Assembly: GCA_963759125.1 (NCBI GenBank)
Contig: CAVWXN010000005.1
Span: 558,001-622,000, forward strand
Source: JABDQA01 sp963759125
Lineage (GTDB): Bacteria > Desulfobacterota > Desulfobulbia > Desulfobulbales > Desulfocapsaceae
Length of the DNA stretch: 64,000 nt
Reading direction: 5' to 3'
Shown: one piece after another, positions 1-9,087 of the stretch
Position numbering within the stretch: the stretch's first letter is position 1
Layout of the letters: the number at the start of each line of letters is the position of its first letter
The notes under the pieces: generated by a model
Told to the model about the DNA's origin: nothing
The model's input: the letters and a program-made list of their open reading frames with translations, nothing else
The model's database searches: none
Translations under genes and position numbers: made by a program

Positions 1-4
1 CGGG

Positions 5-2641
5 GTGGGCAAAGCTGAGGCCCTTGGTGAAAAAAAATATTCGATGCGTATCTGGCTCGATCCCGACCGGATAAAGTCGATGGGTATGAGCCCCAATGAT
101 ATCATCAGCGCCGTGCAGTCCCAGAACCGGCAGGCGGCCCTTGGCAGACTGGGCGCGCCGCCGACCTACGACGACCAGCAGATCCAGTTTACCCTGACCA
201 CCCGGGGGCAGCTCAATGATGTTAAAGAGTTCGAAGACATAATCATAAATCAACGTAGCGACGGTACCCTGGTATATCTGCGCGATGTGGCGACCATCGA
301 ATTAGGGGCTGAGAAATATGACTGGAATGCCCGGGTAAACCAGAAACCTGCCGCCTCGGTTGCAATTTACCAGCTCCCCGGCGCCAATGCCCTGGATATC
401 AAGAAAAAGGCAGTGGCGAAAATGGAGGAGTTGAGCCAACGCTTTCCGGACGGGATCGAATACTCAATACCTTACGATACGACCCTGTTCGTCGATGTGG
501 CCATCGACAATGTGGTTCAGAATCTCGTTATTGCCGTTGGACTTGTCATCCTGATTGTCTTCATCTTTCTGGGCTCATGGCGACCGACAATTATTGCGGC
601 GGTAGCTATTCCGGTGTCGCTGGTGGGCACTTTCGGAGTCATGCTGGCAGCCGGGTTCTCGATTAACTTCCTGACCCTGTTCGGTCTCATCCTGGCCATT
701 GGTATCGTGGTTGACGACGTGATCCTGGTGGTGGAAAACGTCGAGAACATCATGAACAAGGATAAGGAGTTGACCATCCCGCAGGTGGTTAAAAAAGCAA
801 TGCTGCAGCTTATTGGGCCTATCATTGCGACAACACTGGTTCTGGTGGCGGTATTCGTGCCGGTCTCGATGATGCCGGGGTTGACCGGCAGCGTCTATCG
901 TCAGTTCTCGCTGACCATCTCCTTCGCCGTATTGATCTCCTCGCTCAATGCGATGACGCTTTCTCCGGCCTTGTCGGCAATTGTCATCAGGAGATTTGAG
1001 GAAGGTAAGGGAAAATTCATACTGTTTCGAAAATTCGATCAGTTTTTTGACTGGCTGACCAGAGGCTATACGGCTCTGGTGACATTTCTGATCAAGGTCA
1101 GATACCTTGTGGTTCTGGTCTTTATCGGTCTGCTGGTCGCCACCTGGTGGGTTTTCAAAATCACTCCGACCGGCTTTGTCCCCGAAGAGGACAAGGGGGC
1201 GTTCATGGTGATGTTCAACCTCAAACCGGGAACGGCGTTGAGCCAGACAAGCGCGGTCCGGGCCGAGGTTGAAGAGATAATCAAGGGTGTCGACGGGGTC
1301 AAGGATCTGGTTCTTATTGACGGCTACAATCTGCTCAGCTCGACGCTTGACTCCAGCGCCGGGGCCGGCTTTGTGTCCCTGACCCACTGGAGTGAGCGAA
1401 CCGCACCGGGGATGGATGCCGATTCGATCATCAAAAAGGTCAATGCCCAGAGTGCAGTGATTTCTGACGCCAATGTCGTTGCCTTCAATCTCCCTGGTAT
1501 ACCCGGCATCGGCACGGTCGGCGGCTTTGATTTCCGTCTTCAGGATTACCTCTCGGGTGACCTCAACACCTTCGTCAACTACGCCGGTCAGCTGATCGCC
1601 GAGGCCAACCAGGATCCGCGCATCGGCCTGGCCTATACGACCTATGCCCCGAACTATCCGTTCGTGACCATCGATATCGATCGGTTGAAAGCCGCGGCTC
1701 TGGGGGTCGATCTCGCCGAGCTATTTGTCACCCTGCAGACCTACCTGGGATCATTTTATATCAATGATTTCAATAAGTTCGGTAAGGTGTTTCGGGTTTA
1801 CGTGCAGGCCGACAAAGCGTTTCGGAGCGAGATCAAAGATATTTCAGACCTCTATGTCAGAAACCGCGATGGCGGCATGGTGCCGGTTTCCGCCCTGGTA
1901 ACTCTGGAAAAGACGATTGGGCCCTCTGATCTCTCGCACTACAACATGTACCGGTCGATCACCATAAATGGTTCCGCGGCCCCGGGCTACAGTTCCGGTC
2001 AGGCGATGAACGCCATGGAGGAGGTCGCTGCCAAAGTGCTGCCGGAGACCAACGCCTATGGTTTCGAGTGGTCGGGAATGTCGTACCAGGAGCGACTGGC
2101 GGGGAACTCAAAAATCTATGTATTCGCCTTTGCCCTGATAGTCGTCTACCTGGTACTTGCCGCTCAATATGAGAGCTGGGTGCTGCCGATCATGATCATG
2201 ATTTCCGTACCCCTGGTCATGCTCGGTGCGCTTATCGGTCAGAATCTGGCCGGCCTCGATAACAACCTGTTCGCCCAGATTGGTCTGGTTCTGCTGATCG
2301 GTCTGTCGTCCAAAAACGCCATCCTGATTGTCGAGGTGGCCAAGGAGCAGCGCGAGCAGGGGGTGCCGATCAAGGAGGCGGCTCTGCATGCCGCCAAAGC
2401 GCGTTTCAGGGCCATCATGATGACCATTCTCTCCTTTGTCTTTGGCGTCATACCCCTGGCGGTGGCTTCCGGTGCCGGAGCAATGACAATGAAATCCATC
2501 GGTGTGATCGTGCTTGGTGGGATGATTGCTGCAACGTTCATCTCCACCATGCTCGTTCCGGTTGTCTATGTACTGCTCGAAACCATGCGGGAGCTGGTGG
2601 TCGATGTTGAGGAGGAAGTGAAGAACCGGGAAATGATTTAA
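5..2641 (+). CDS. RND multidrug efflux transporter, HAE1 (AcrB/MexB) type, 5' end cut by window
   Basis: Proton-driven inner-membrane pump of a tripartite efflux system. The visible 878 residues correspond to AcrB from about residue 175 onward; full-length members are about 1,040 residues, so the N-terminus lies outside the window and the GTG at 5 is only an in-frame codon. The TM4 proton-relay pair is seen in GIVVDDVILVVENV (Asp pair near residue 237) and the TM10 lysine in SSKNAILIVEVAKEQ (near residue 770). Two hydrophobic bundles flank large periplasmic loops. The gene converges on letB with a 55-bp interval holding a 26-bp palindrome. The adaptor and outer-membrane channel would be expected upstream. 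Substrate cannot be read from sequence. Confidence 0.95.
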   Translation: MGKAEALGEKKYSMRIWLDPDRIKSMGMSPNDIISAVQSQNRQAALGRLGAPPTYDDQQIQFTLTTRGQLNDVKEFEDIIINQRSDGTLVYLRDVATIELGAEKYDWNARVNQKPAASVAIYQLPGANALDIKKKAVAKMEELSQRFPDGIEYSIPYDTTLFVDVAIDNVVQNLVIAVGLVILIVFIFLGSWRPTIIAAVAIPVSLVGTFGVMLAAGFSINFLTLFGLILAIGIVVDDVILVVENVENIMNKDKELTIPQVVKKAMLQLIGPIIATTLVLVAVFVPVSMMPGLTGSVYRQFSLTISFAVLISSLNAMTLSPALSAIVIRRFEEGKGKFILFRKFDQFFDWLTRGYTALVTFLIKVRYLVVLVFIGLLVATWWVFKITPTGFVPEEDKGAFMVMFNLKPGTALSQTSAVRAEVEEIIKGVDGVKDLVLIDGYNLLSSTLDSSAGAGFVSLTHWSERTAPGMDADSIIKKVNAQSAVISDANVVAFNLPGIPGIGTVGGFDFRLQDYLSGDLNTFVNYAGQLIAEANQDPRIGLAYTTYAPNYPFVTIDIDRLKAAALGVDLAELFVTLQTYLGSFYINDFNKFGKVFRVYVQADKAFRSEIKDISDLYVRNRDGGMVPVSALVTLEKTIGPSDLSHYNMYRSITINGSAAPGYSSGQAMNAMEEVAAKVLPETNAYGFEWSGMSYQERLAGNSKIYVFAFALIVVYLVLAAQYESWVLPIMIMISVPLVMLGALIGQNLAGLDNNLFAQIGLVLLIGLSSKNAILIVEVAKEQREQGVPIKEAALHAAKARFRAIMMTILSFVFGVIPLAVASGAGAMTMKSIGVIVLGGMIAATFISTMLVPVVYVLLETMRELVVDVEEEVKNREMI

Positions 2642-2642
2642 T

Positions 2643-2668
2643 GGGGACACGATAAGTATTGTGACCCC
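2643..2668. repeat. 26-bp palindromic repeat, copy 1
   Basis: GGGGACACGAT / AAGT / ATTGTGACCCC: imperfect inverted repeat 2 bp after the RND stop and 28 bp beyond the letB stop. One of five copies in the window. It lies between convergent genes, so it could act as a two-way transcription end or mRNA 3' hairpin, but it lacks a T-run. Confidence 0.85.
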
Positions 2669-2696
2669 GGGTTTCTGACCTCATAATTTGCGCTGA

Positions 2697-5399
2697 TCAG
2701 CGGGTCGGCTTTCTTTTCTCCTCCTCAACCACAAATATCTCGGGACTCCAGTCAAGCCAGCCTTCCTCGGCTTTTTCATGGAGGGTGAAACGATATCCGG
2801 TCTCGACCCTGCCGCCCATCTCGCCTTTGCCCGGAGTTGCCAGGGCGATGCCCCCGGCCATGAGGGCTTCGACCGATTGGGTGGAGACTGTGATGCCCGA
2901 GAAGACCCCGCCGGTCACCTTGACACCTGAGGCATTCCAGAATTTGGTGTTTTTACGGATCAGGGGTGCATAACGCTGTTCGATGGTGATGTAAACCAGC
3001 ACATCCTTGAAATTGTAGGCCAGGTCGTAGCCGGTTACTTCACCGACCTTTACCCGCCGATAATAGACGGGCGAACCGATATCGAGCGAGTTGAGCTGAT
3101 TGGTTTCCAGGATCAGCCCCAGCCCCTGAAATGAGGTGAAAAACGGATGGGGCGGTCTGACAAGCCCTTTGAACTCAGTTTTTAATATACCGCTGCCCGG
3201 TTCGATGATCACCGAAAGACCGAACAGACTTTCAATATTTTCGATCTTGTTCAGCTTAATGGTAGGCCGGGAAAGCCAGATCTTGGTGTCTTTTCTGAAA
3301 AAGCCTTCATAGCGCTTTTCTACGTTCAGAGTGGCGACGATGGTTCTCAGATCCTTGCCGAAAGAAGTTTTCTCGACCCGTCCGATTTTAACCCCTCGAT
3401 ACTTCACTTCTGCACCATTCTTCAGCTGACCGATATTTTCGAACTGTACAGTGATCTCCACATGATCTGAGGTCTGGGCTGCGTATAACGATTCGAAGAT
3501 ATGAAACGGGTAGTCGTTTCTAATCGGGCCACCGCCAGGTTCGGTTATAAAGCCGATACCTCCGGCAATGATCGACTCGAGCGACTCGGTCTCCACGGAG
3601 ATTCCCGAAAGACTGCCCTGTACCCGTATACCACTGACGTTGTAGAACTTGGATGCCGAGGTGATGAGGTCACGATACTTGTCGTCAATGAAGCAGGCCA
3701 GGCGGACTAGTTTTTCTTCTTTTGAATATTCATAGCCGATGATCTGCCCCACCTTGATCTTCTTGAATAAAATAGGCGTGCCAACCCGATACGAACCAAG
3801 ATCCTCGGTGGTCAGCTTGAGGTAAAGTCCTGCGGGCATCAGCGCAGGCAGATCTTCTACCGCAGCGTTGTAGTCATGGTAGAGAGGAAAGAGTTTGTCA
3901 GTGCTTGGGGCTACTGGGGTCTTGCTGGCTCGCACCGGGGGCAGGACCAGGTCAATGCCGCCTCTAAAAGTGGAGACCAGCGGCTCCATCTTGAAAGAAA
4001 AACCGGACAGATCGGCATTGATGGATACCCCTCCGGATTCAATAAACACGGCATCATCTGACACCAGCTCTTGGTAGCGTTGGTATATGTATATTGAAGT
4101 GAGGACGGATTTGTTGTCCATGGTCAGTTCGCTGCCGAGCAGTTCGCCAATCTGCATCTTTTTGTAATAGATGGGTGCTCCAATCGCTGATTTTGGTGTT
4201 TCTTCTGAGCTGAGTCGAAAAAGGGTTCCCGGCTCCAGAGGGATGTTGAGTGGTGGCTGGGGGAGAATCTCGAAGCTGTCCTTGAATTCACCGTCTCCCG
4301 GTTCGAAGGTGATGTAGGGTCCCGAGAGAATGGTTCCCAGGTTTTTAACACCGCCGACCGACACCTCCGGTTTGACCAGCCAGAATTTGGTTTTTTCACG
4401 CAGGATGATCTCGGCCCGGGGATCCAGCAGGATATGGGCGGTCACGGATCGGCGGCTGTCGTCGTTGATCGATATCTCCTGGACGATGCCGGCTTCAATG
4501 CCGCGGTATATGACTCTGGTAGAGCCTTCATTTATGCTGGTTCCCGAGGCCAGCTTCAGTTTCATTGGCACGCCGTACTCGGCCGCAAAAAAATCTTCGT
4601 AGAGGGGAAACGAGTCTCCGGATTGGGCCTGCGGGGTTTCTCTCAGCGAGTCAGGAGTGGAGACGACGATGCCGCCGATAAAGAGTGCTGAGACCGATTC
4701 CATCCGAATTTTGACGTCCGGCAGTTTTCCCGACACGGTGATCCCGCTCGCATTATAGAATCGACTGCCGGAGCGGATAAGCCGGCTGTATTCCGGCTGG
4801 ATAAAACACTGGAGTAAGATGGACTCATCTTCCTCGAGACTGAATGTCTTTACATTGCCGATCTGTATATTTTTGAAATAGATCGCTGACCCTTCCTGGA
4901 TCGATTTCAGTTCTTTGGAGCGCAGCTGAATGTGCAGCCCCGGTGTTTCGCTGTGCATTGGCGGGGTTCTGTCAAGGGCCGTGAACACTCGGCCGGGAGT
5001 CGTTGAGTCACCGCGCTGAACAGCGATATAACTGCCGGACAAAATAGTTTCGAGCCCGCGTACCTGTTTGGCGGATATCTCTGGTTTGACCAGCCAGAAT
5101 TTAAGGTCTTCCACCAAAAAGGGTTCAGTGGACCTATCCATCTCAATTACGACCCTGACCTTGCGGTTTTCGAGGTCGGGCTCCAAGGACTTCACTTTTC
5201 CAAGTGGAATGCCCATGGACATGACCTGAGTCTTCTCCGGGACGATACCTGAGGCATCTGAAAAATAGACCTCGACGTCAATACCCGACTCCATATAGCC
5301 TTTATAGAGCAGCCACCCGCAGATGGCGACGGCAACAATCGGCAAAATCCAGACCGGTGAGATTCCCCGTTTCTTTTTGACGACTGGTTGATGTTCCAT
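2697..5399 (-). CDS. letB: LetB/PqiB-like protein with seven MCE domains
   Basis: Periplasm-spanning lipid-transport protein of the PqiB/YebT(LetB) family. One N-terminal membrane segment (about residues 12-32, PVWILPIVAVAICGWLLYKG) is followed by seven MlaD/MCE repeats, recognisable by recurring signatures such as YFKNIQIGNV, VIYRGIEAGIV, YYKKMQIGEL, LFKKIKVGQI, KYRGVKIGRV and YYRRVKVGEV, one every 115-120 residues. E. coli LetB also has seven and PqiB three, so this is a LetB-length protein (900 aa). I start at the ATG at 5399, preceded by GAGGA six bases upstream; an in-frame TTG at 5414 adds five residues. It follows letA after about 20 bp, as one operon. Family knowledge: MCE rings stack into a hydrophobic tunnel between inner and outer membranes. 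Confidence 0.93.
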   Translation of the reverse strand: MEHQPVVKKKRGISPVWILPIVAVAICGWLLYKGYMESGIDVEVYFSDASGIVPEKTQVMSMGIPLGKVKSLEPDLENRKVRVVIEMDRSTEPFLVEDLKFWLVKPEISAKQVRGLETILSGSYIAVQRGDSTTPGRVFTALDRTPPMHSETPGLHIQLRSKELKSIQEGSAIYFKNIQIGNVKTFSLEEDESILLQCFIQPEYSRLIRSGSRFYNASGITVSGKLPDVKIRMESVSALFIGGIVVSTPDSLRETPQAQSGDSFPLYEDFFAAEYGVPMKLKLASGTSINEGSTRVIYRGIEAGIVQEISINDDSRRSVTAHILLDPRAEIILREKTKFWLVKPEVSVGGVKNLGTILSGPYITFEPGDGEFKDSFEILPQPPLNIPLEPGTLFRLSSEETPKSAIGAPIYYKKMQIGELLGSELTMDNKSVLTSIYIYQRYQELVSDDAVFIESGGVSINADLSGFSFKMEPLVSTFRGGIDLVLPPVRASKTPVAPSTDKLFPLYHDYNAAVEDLPALMPAGLYLKLTTEDLGSYRVGTPILFKKIKVGQIIGYEYSKEEKLVRLACFIDDKYRDLITSASKFYNVSGIRVQGSLSGISVETESLESIIAGGIGFITEPGGGPIRNDYPFHIFESLYAAQTSDHVEITVQFENIGQLKNGAEVKYRGVKIGRVEKTSFGKDLRTIVATLNVEKRYEGFFRKDTKIWLSRPTIKLNKIENIESLFGLSVIIEPGSGILKTEFKGLVRPPHPFFTSFQGLGLILETNQLNSLDIGSPVYYRRVKVGEVTGYDLAYNFKDVLVYITIEQRYAPLIRKNTKFWNASGVKVTGGVFSGITVSTQSVEALMAGGIALATPGKGEMGGRVETGYRFTLHEKAEEGWLDWSPEIFVVEEEKRKPTR

Positions 5400-5418
5400 A
5401 ATATCCTCGTACAAAGGT

Positions 5419-6729
5419 TCAGGTTGGTCTGACCGGTTTTACAGGATCACAGCTATCCCAGAGAATTCGTGGATCGAAGACGATTGCGGCGCACATGGTG
5501 GCAATCACCACCAGACAGAAATAGGTGGCTCCCGGTGCCGTATGTATGGAGGTCAAAAAGCCGAAATCGACAAGGACACTCAGCAGGGCGACAACAAAAA
5601 TGTCGAGCATCGACCAGCGGCCGATGAACTCGATAAAGCGAAACATTTTCGATTTCTGTTTTAAATTTTGGTTTTTGCCAGAGCGGATCGACAATAGAAT
5701 GATTGCCAGGCCGATGATTTTATAAAGCGGCACCAGAATGGAGGCGATGAAGATAATCAGGCCGATGCCGATGGAGCCGTGCGTGAAAAAGTAGATGATG
5801 CCGTCGAGTATGGTTGAGCGGTCCGGCACCCCCAGAAAATCGACTCGCATGATCGGCAAAATATTGGCAGGGAAAAAAAGAATCAGCGAGGTTATCACCA
5901 AGGCCCAGGTTATTCCCAGTGAGCCTCTGGTACGAAAATGCAGGGGTGAATCGCAGCGGGGGCATTCCTGATCGTCATGCTCCAATTTCACCAGCTTTCC
6001 ACAATCGTGGCAGCGCACCAGGCCAAGATTTGCCGCGGTCTGGACCATTTCAGGCGAATCATTCAAGAGGGCGCCGAACCGCTGTATATCCCGGTCAGTC
6101 TCTGATGGTGGGGTGCGATCAAGATGATACCAGAAGAGGCGGCGATCCATGCAGACGGAAACAGCGATGGAGAGCAGGACCAGACCGATAAAACAGAAGA
6201 ATCCGAGATTGAAATCGATGCTTGCCACATCGCCCATCTTGATCAGGGTGATAAGGATGCCGAGCAGGTATATCTCTACCATGCCCCATTCTTCGAGATG
6301 TTTGTGGAATTTGAATAGAGGAATCAAGAAGGGTCTGTTGTGCCCCAGTTTGATGCTCAGGGCTATTACAAAGGGCAGAAAAAATTTCAGGAAAGGGACG
6401 ACAACGGCGGTAACAAAGGTGATAACCGAAACCAGGACATAGCCGTTTTGATAAAAACCGAAGCAGGTGTCCACGACGCTGCCCTTTTCCTTCAAACCAA
6501 GAGAGGAGAGGGTCATGAGCGGCAGGAACATGGCCGGCAGATAAAGCAGAAGACCAGCAAAACTTAGAGATAGCACCCGGTCGATGCTGTCAACATACGA
6601 TTTTGACAGGGTTGCCTCGCAGCGGCCGCAGGCGATATAGTGACCATCCGGAACTTCCGGGACCGGGATCAGCAGGTCACAGTCGGGGCAGGCTGTTATC
6701 GATGATTTAACTTTTGCGTTAGATACCAT
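5419..6729 (-). CDS. letA: LetA/PqiA-like integral membrane protein
   Basis: 436-aa inner-membrane partner of LetB, of PqiA/YebS family length (E. coli LetA 427 aa). Two tandem PqiA modules are visible, each with a zinc ribbon followed by about four membrane helices: the first ribbon is CPDC (Cys14, Cys17) with CGRC (Cys34, Cys37), the second CHDCGKLVKL with CPRCDSPLHF near residue 240. It is thought to load or extract lipid for the MCE tunnel. It is the first gene of the letA-letB pair; no strong Shine-Dalgarno sequence precedes its ATG at 6729. A phospholipid cargo is inferred from the family only. Confidence 0.93.
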   Translation of the reverse strand: MVSNAKVKSSITACPDCDLLIPVPEVPDGHYIACGRCEATLSKSYVDSIDRVLSLSFAGLLLYLPAMFLPLMTLSSLGLKEKGSVVDTCFGFYQNGYVLVSVITFVTAVVVPFLKFFLPFVIALSIKLGHNRPFLIPLFKFHKHLEEWGMVEIYLLGILITLIKMGDVASIDFNLGFFCFIGLVLLSIAVSVCMDRRLFWYHLDRTPPSETDRDIQRFGALLNDSPEMVQTAANLGLVRCHDCGKLVKLEHDDQECPRCDSPLHFRTRGSLGITWALVITSLILFFPANILPIMRVDFLGVPDRSTILDGIIYFFTHGSIGIGLIIFIASILVPLYKIIGLAIILLSIRSGKNQNLKQKSKMFRFIEFIGRWSMLDIFVVALLSVLVDFGFLTSIHTAPGATYFCLVVIATMCAAIVFDPRILWDSCDPVKPVRPT

Positions 6730-6837
6730 TTAAACTAGTAGTGGGTTGTCGCTGATATTAGAGAAGGATCCAAATCTCTGAGTCTGGACTACTGAATCTT
6801 GGAATTATGGCAATAATAGTCAGGTAAGACTCTTCTG

Positions 6838-6863
6838 TCATACGATTTGTATGATTTTTTTTT
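6838..6863 (+). terminator. weak hairpin followed by nine T
   Basis: TCATAC-GATTT-GTATGA (6-bp AT-rich stem) followed by nine T at 6855-6863. It has intrinsic-terminator form on the + strand, but no + gene lies close upstream; it sits about 75 bp before the GT2 gene at 6937. It may instead be leader sequence, or chance in an AT-rich stretch. Confidence 0.3.
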
Positions 6864-6936
6864 CATCTTATGATTAGATAAAAACATTGAATAATATCAG
6901 AGTGTTTATCAGCCATTTTAGAGGAGATGCCTACTG

Positions 6937-8107
6937 ATGGATGGAAAATTATCTATAATAATTCCAGTTTTCAATGAAATCTCCACCCTTGAAAGCCTAA
7001 TCTCCAAGGTGGAGGCCGTGGCTTTGACGTTGGAAAAAGAGATTATTCTCATTGATGATGCGTCCACCGATGGGACAACACAACTGATAGAAAACAATTT
7101 CAATAAATCTCATTTTATCTTTGCGCCCCTTCTTTCCTTCGAACTGATGACGTCTTTGGGGCGTAACAAAAAAGCGAAACGTGTCGCGGAGCAGCGGAAA
7201 ACGCTTTTCTTGCTGCAGTCTCCCTAACACAAAGGCATCCAGTTTACTGCGAATGAGCAAATCAGTTCATTTACCTCCTAAATAATCGTTGTACACATCT
7301 TCATGATGATTGTATTGTAACACTGATGTTACGACCATTTTCGAAGTTGTGAAGTGTGATCTGCATCATCAATAATACAACTAAACTACATACTTTCATT
7401 AACACTATGATTGCAATGTGAAAAGAGCGATTCATGGACATATATTCGTGAGCTCAAAACATTTGCCGCGGTATTGGCTGATTCAGTTTTCGTTTCAACA
7501 ACCGTTTTCATATGGGTCGATATTATTATCTTAACAAGCAACCAAACAAATCCTTTCTTAATGAAATTGGAGGAAGGGGACAAAAAAGTATCATCAGACC
7601 AACCAGGGCAAGGGCGCAGCGTTGAGGACCGGATTTTCATACGCCACAGGGGATATCATCATCATCCAGGACGCTGATCTCGAGTATGATCCCGAGGAGT
7701 ACCCAAAGCTGCTTGCCCCGATATTGTCCGGTAAAGCTGATGTGGTATACGGTTCGAGATTCATGGGGGGAGATGCTCACCGGGTTCTTTATTTCTGGCA
7801 CTATGCGGGAAACAGATTTCTCACCATGATTTCAAATATATTCACGAATCTTAACCTTAGTGATATGGAAACCTGTTACAAGGTTTTCAGGAAATCAGTA
7901 ATTGAAAGACTGACGATTACTGAGAACAGATTTGGATTTGAGCCGGAGATTACGGCAAAAATAGCCAAGCTGCGCTGCCGAGTTTACGAGGTTGGAATTT
8001 CCTATAGCGGGCGAACTTACAACGAGGGAAAAAAGATCGGTTGGAGGGATGGTGTGAGAGCTATAATCTGCGTCATCAAATACAATTTATTTAGCGTTAA
8101 GCAATAG
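6937..8107 (+). pseudogene. GT2 glycosyltransferase (dolichyl-phosphate-mannose-synthase-like), interrupted by a 472-bp insertion
   Basis: The N-terminal part (6937-7094; LSIIIPVFNE, EIILIDDASTDGTTQLIE) and the remainder (7567-8107; KYHQTNQGKGAALRTG, IIIIQDADLEYDP, DVVYGSRFMGG, MSNIFTNLNL-like region, GRTYNEGKKIGW) belong to one family-2 transferase that would make a polyprenyl-phosphate sugar. Removing 7095-7566 rejoins them in one frame: 1,171 minus 472 gives 699 bp, 233 codons including the stop, the normal length for this family. The ATG at 6937 has GAGGAG ten bases upstream. As it stands the frame is broken after about residue 53, so the gene is probably dead unless the insert is removed at DNA or RNA level. 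It is a paralogue of the GT2 remnant at 32.2-32.5 kb. Confidence 0.85.
7095..7566. mobile_element. 472-bp insertion of unknown type inside a GT2 gene
   Basis: Boundaries are inferred from the interrupted gene. GAAA occurs on both sides (7090-7093 and 7563-7566), a possible short target duplication. The ends are weakly inverted (CAATTTCAATAA at 7095 against TTAATGAAATTG at 7558-7569), although part of the right arm belongs to the host gene. Inside, on the minus strand, AGGAGG precedes ATG-AAC-TGA, and a frame entered one base later runs for about 55 codons (LLIRSKLDAFVLGRLQQEKR then RFPLLRDTFRFFVTPQRRHQ). I do not recognise that protein. GTAAC-ACTGAT-GTTAC near 7319-7334 can form a small hairpin. 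No known transposase domain is visible. Confidence 0.6.
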
Positions 8108-8118
8108 GGTGGTTAAAG

Positions 8119-8144
8119 GGGGACACGATGAGTATTGTATCCCC
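8119..8144. repeat. 26-bp palindromic repeat, copy 2
   Basis: GGGGACACGAT / GAGT / ATTGTATCCCC, 12 bp after the stop of the broken GT2 gene and before prmA. The longest possible prmA frame would begin with a TTG inside this repeat, which argues that the true prmA start lies downstream. Confidence 0.85.
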
Positions 8145-8170
8145 GGCATTTCCGTAAGCTATCGTACACA

Positions 8171-9085
8171 TTGAAAATATTGAAATTCACCATAAACCTC
8201 GATTCGAGACTGGTAGATTCTTTGAGCGATTTTCTCATCGGGGTTCACGGTGCAGCGATCGAGTCAGCTGTACCTGATGAGGAGGGGCCGAGAGAGTCTC
8301 CGGCAGTACTTCAGGCCTTTTTGGAAAAGAGTCTTGTATCTATTGCAGAGGCGGAGTTGCTGGCCGCACAGATCAGTGAATACGGCGCTGAGTTGGCCCG
8401 GATATTTTCCTGTGCATCGCCGTCCGTATCAGTGGAGATTCTCGAAGATCAGGACTGGTCTGAGACCTGGAAGGTTCATTTCAAACCGTTTGCCATCGTT
8501 CCGGGTCTGGTGATCGCTCCTACCTGGGAGCAGTATGAGGCAGGCATGGACGAACAGGTAATTGTGATGGATCCGGGCATGGCCTTTGGCACCGGACACC
8601 ACGAAACGACCCGGCTCTGTCTGGAACTGCTGCGCGAGGCTGAACCAATCTCCTCGGGCGGCACCATGCTCGATGTCGGCACCGGTACCGGTATCCTGTC
8701 AATGGCGGCGCTTCTCTTTGGTGCTTCCCGTGCGGTTGGTATCGACAACGATCCTGAAGCAGTAAAAACAGCCCAGGCGAACTGCCTTCTCAACGGTCTA
8801 TTGGAGCGCATGGAAGTATCAGGCAGGGATCTGAAAGAGATCAAGGCCACCTTCGATCTTGTCACCGCCAACATCGTGCATGACGTGTTGCTGGAACTGT
8901 CAAACGATCTGGCCAGAGTGACAGGAGATGGGGGGGCGCTTCTGTTGTCGGGCCTGATTGACGGCCGGCAGAGCGAAAATATTGCCCAGTGTTTCGAGGG
9001 CAAGGGATTGTGGCTGATCGAAAAGCGGACGGACGGTCAGTGGTGTGCGCTTCTGCTGAAAAAAGCAGCTACAGCGGAGCAGTAG
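8171..9085 (+). CDS. prmA: Ribosomal protein L11 methyltransferase
   Basis: S-adenosylmethionine-dependent enzyme that methylates ribosomal protein L11. Diagnostic stretches are MAFGTGHHETTRLCLELL, the SAM motif MLDVGTGTGILSMAALLFGA and VTANIVHDVLLEL (family NI-L motif). The frame is open from 8135, but its first codons lie in the 26-bp palindrome; the family-like beginning LKILKFTINLDS points to a TTG at 8171 (304 aa) or at 8180. No clear Shine-Dalgarno sequence is visible, so the start is uncertain. rsmE starts 2 bp after the stop, so the two RNA/ribosome-modification genes are probably co-transcribed. Confidence 0.9.
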   Translation: MKILKFTINLDSRLVDSLSDFLIGVHGAAIESAVPDEEGPRESPAVLQAFLEKSLVSIAEAELLAAQISEYGAELARIFSCASPSVSVEILEDQDWSETWKVHFKPFAIVPGLVIAPTWEQYEAGMDEQVIVMDPGMAFGTGHHETTRLCLELLREAEPISSGGTMLDVGTGTGILSMAALLFGASRAVGIDNDPEAVKTAQANCLLNGLLERMEVSGRDLKEIKATFDLVTANIVHDVLLELSNDLARVTGDGGALLLSGLIDGRQSENIAQCFEGKGLWLIEKRTDGQWCALLLKKAATAEQ

Positions 9086-9087
9086 GG

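Noticed and set aside
575..1387. Long minus-strand open frame opposite the RND gene
   Set aside because: Antisense shadow of a strongly conserved transporter; the translation is rich in His, Gln and Arg and has no domain character.
5400..5414. TTG start extending LetB by five residues
   Set aside because: The ATG at 5399 has a well-placed GAGGA, part of which the TTG version would translate.
7411..7677. 88-codon plus-strand frame across the insert's right boundary
   Set aside because: It runs out of frame into the GT2 gene and has no family resemblance.
8135..8170. Twelve-codon N-terminal extension of PrmA from TTG 8135
   Set aside because: It begins inside a dispersed palindrome and does not resemble PrmA N-termini.
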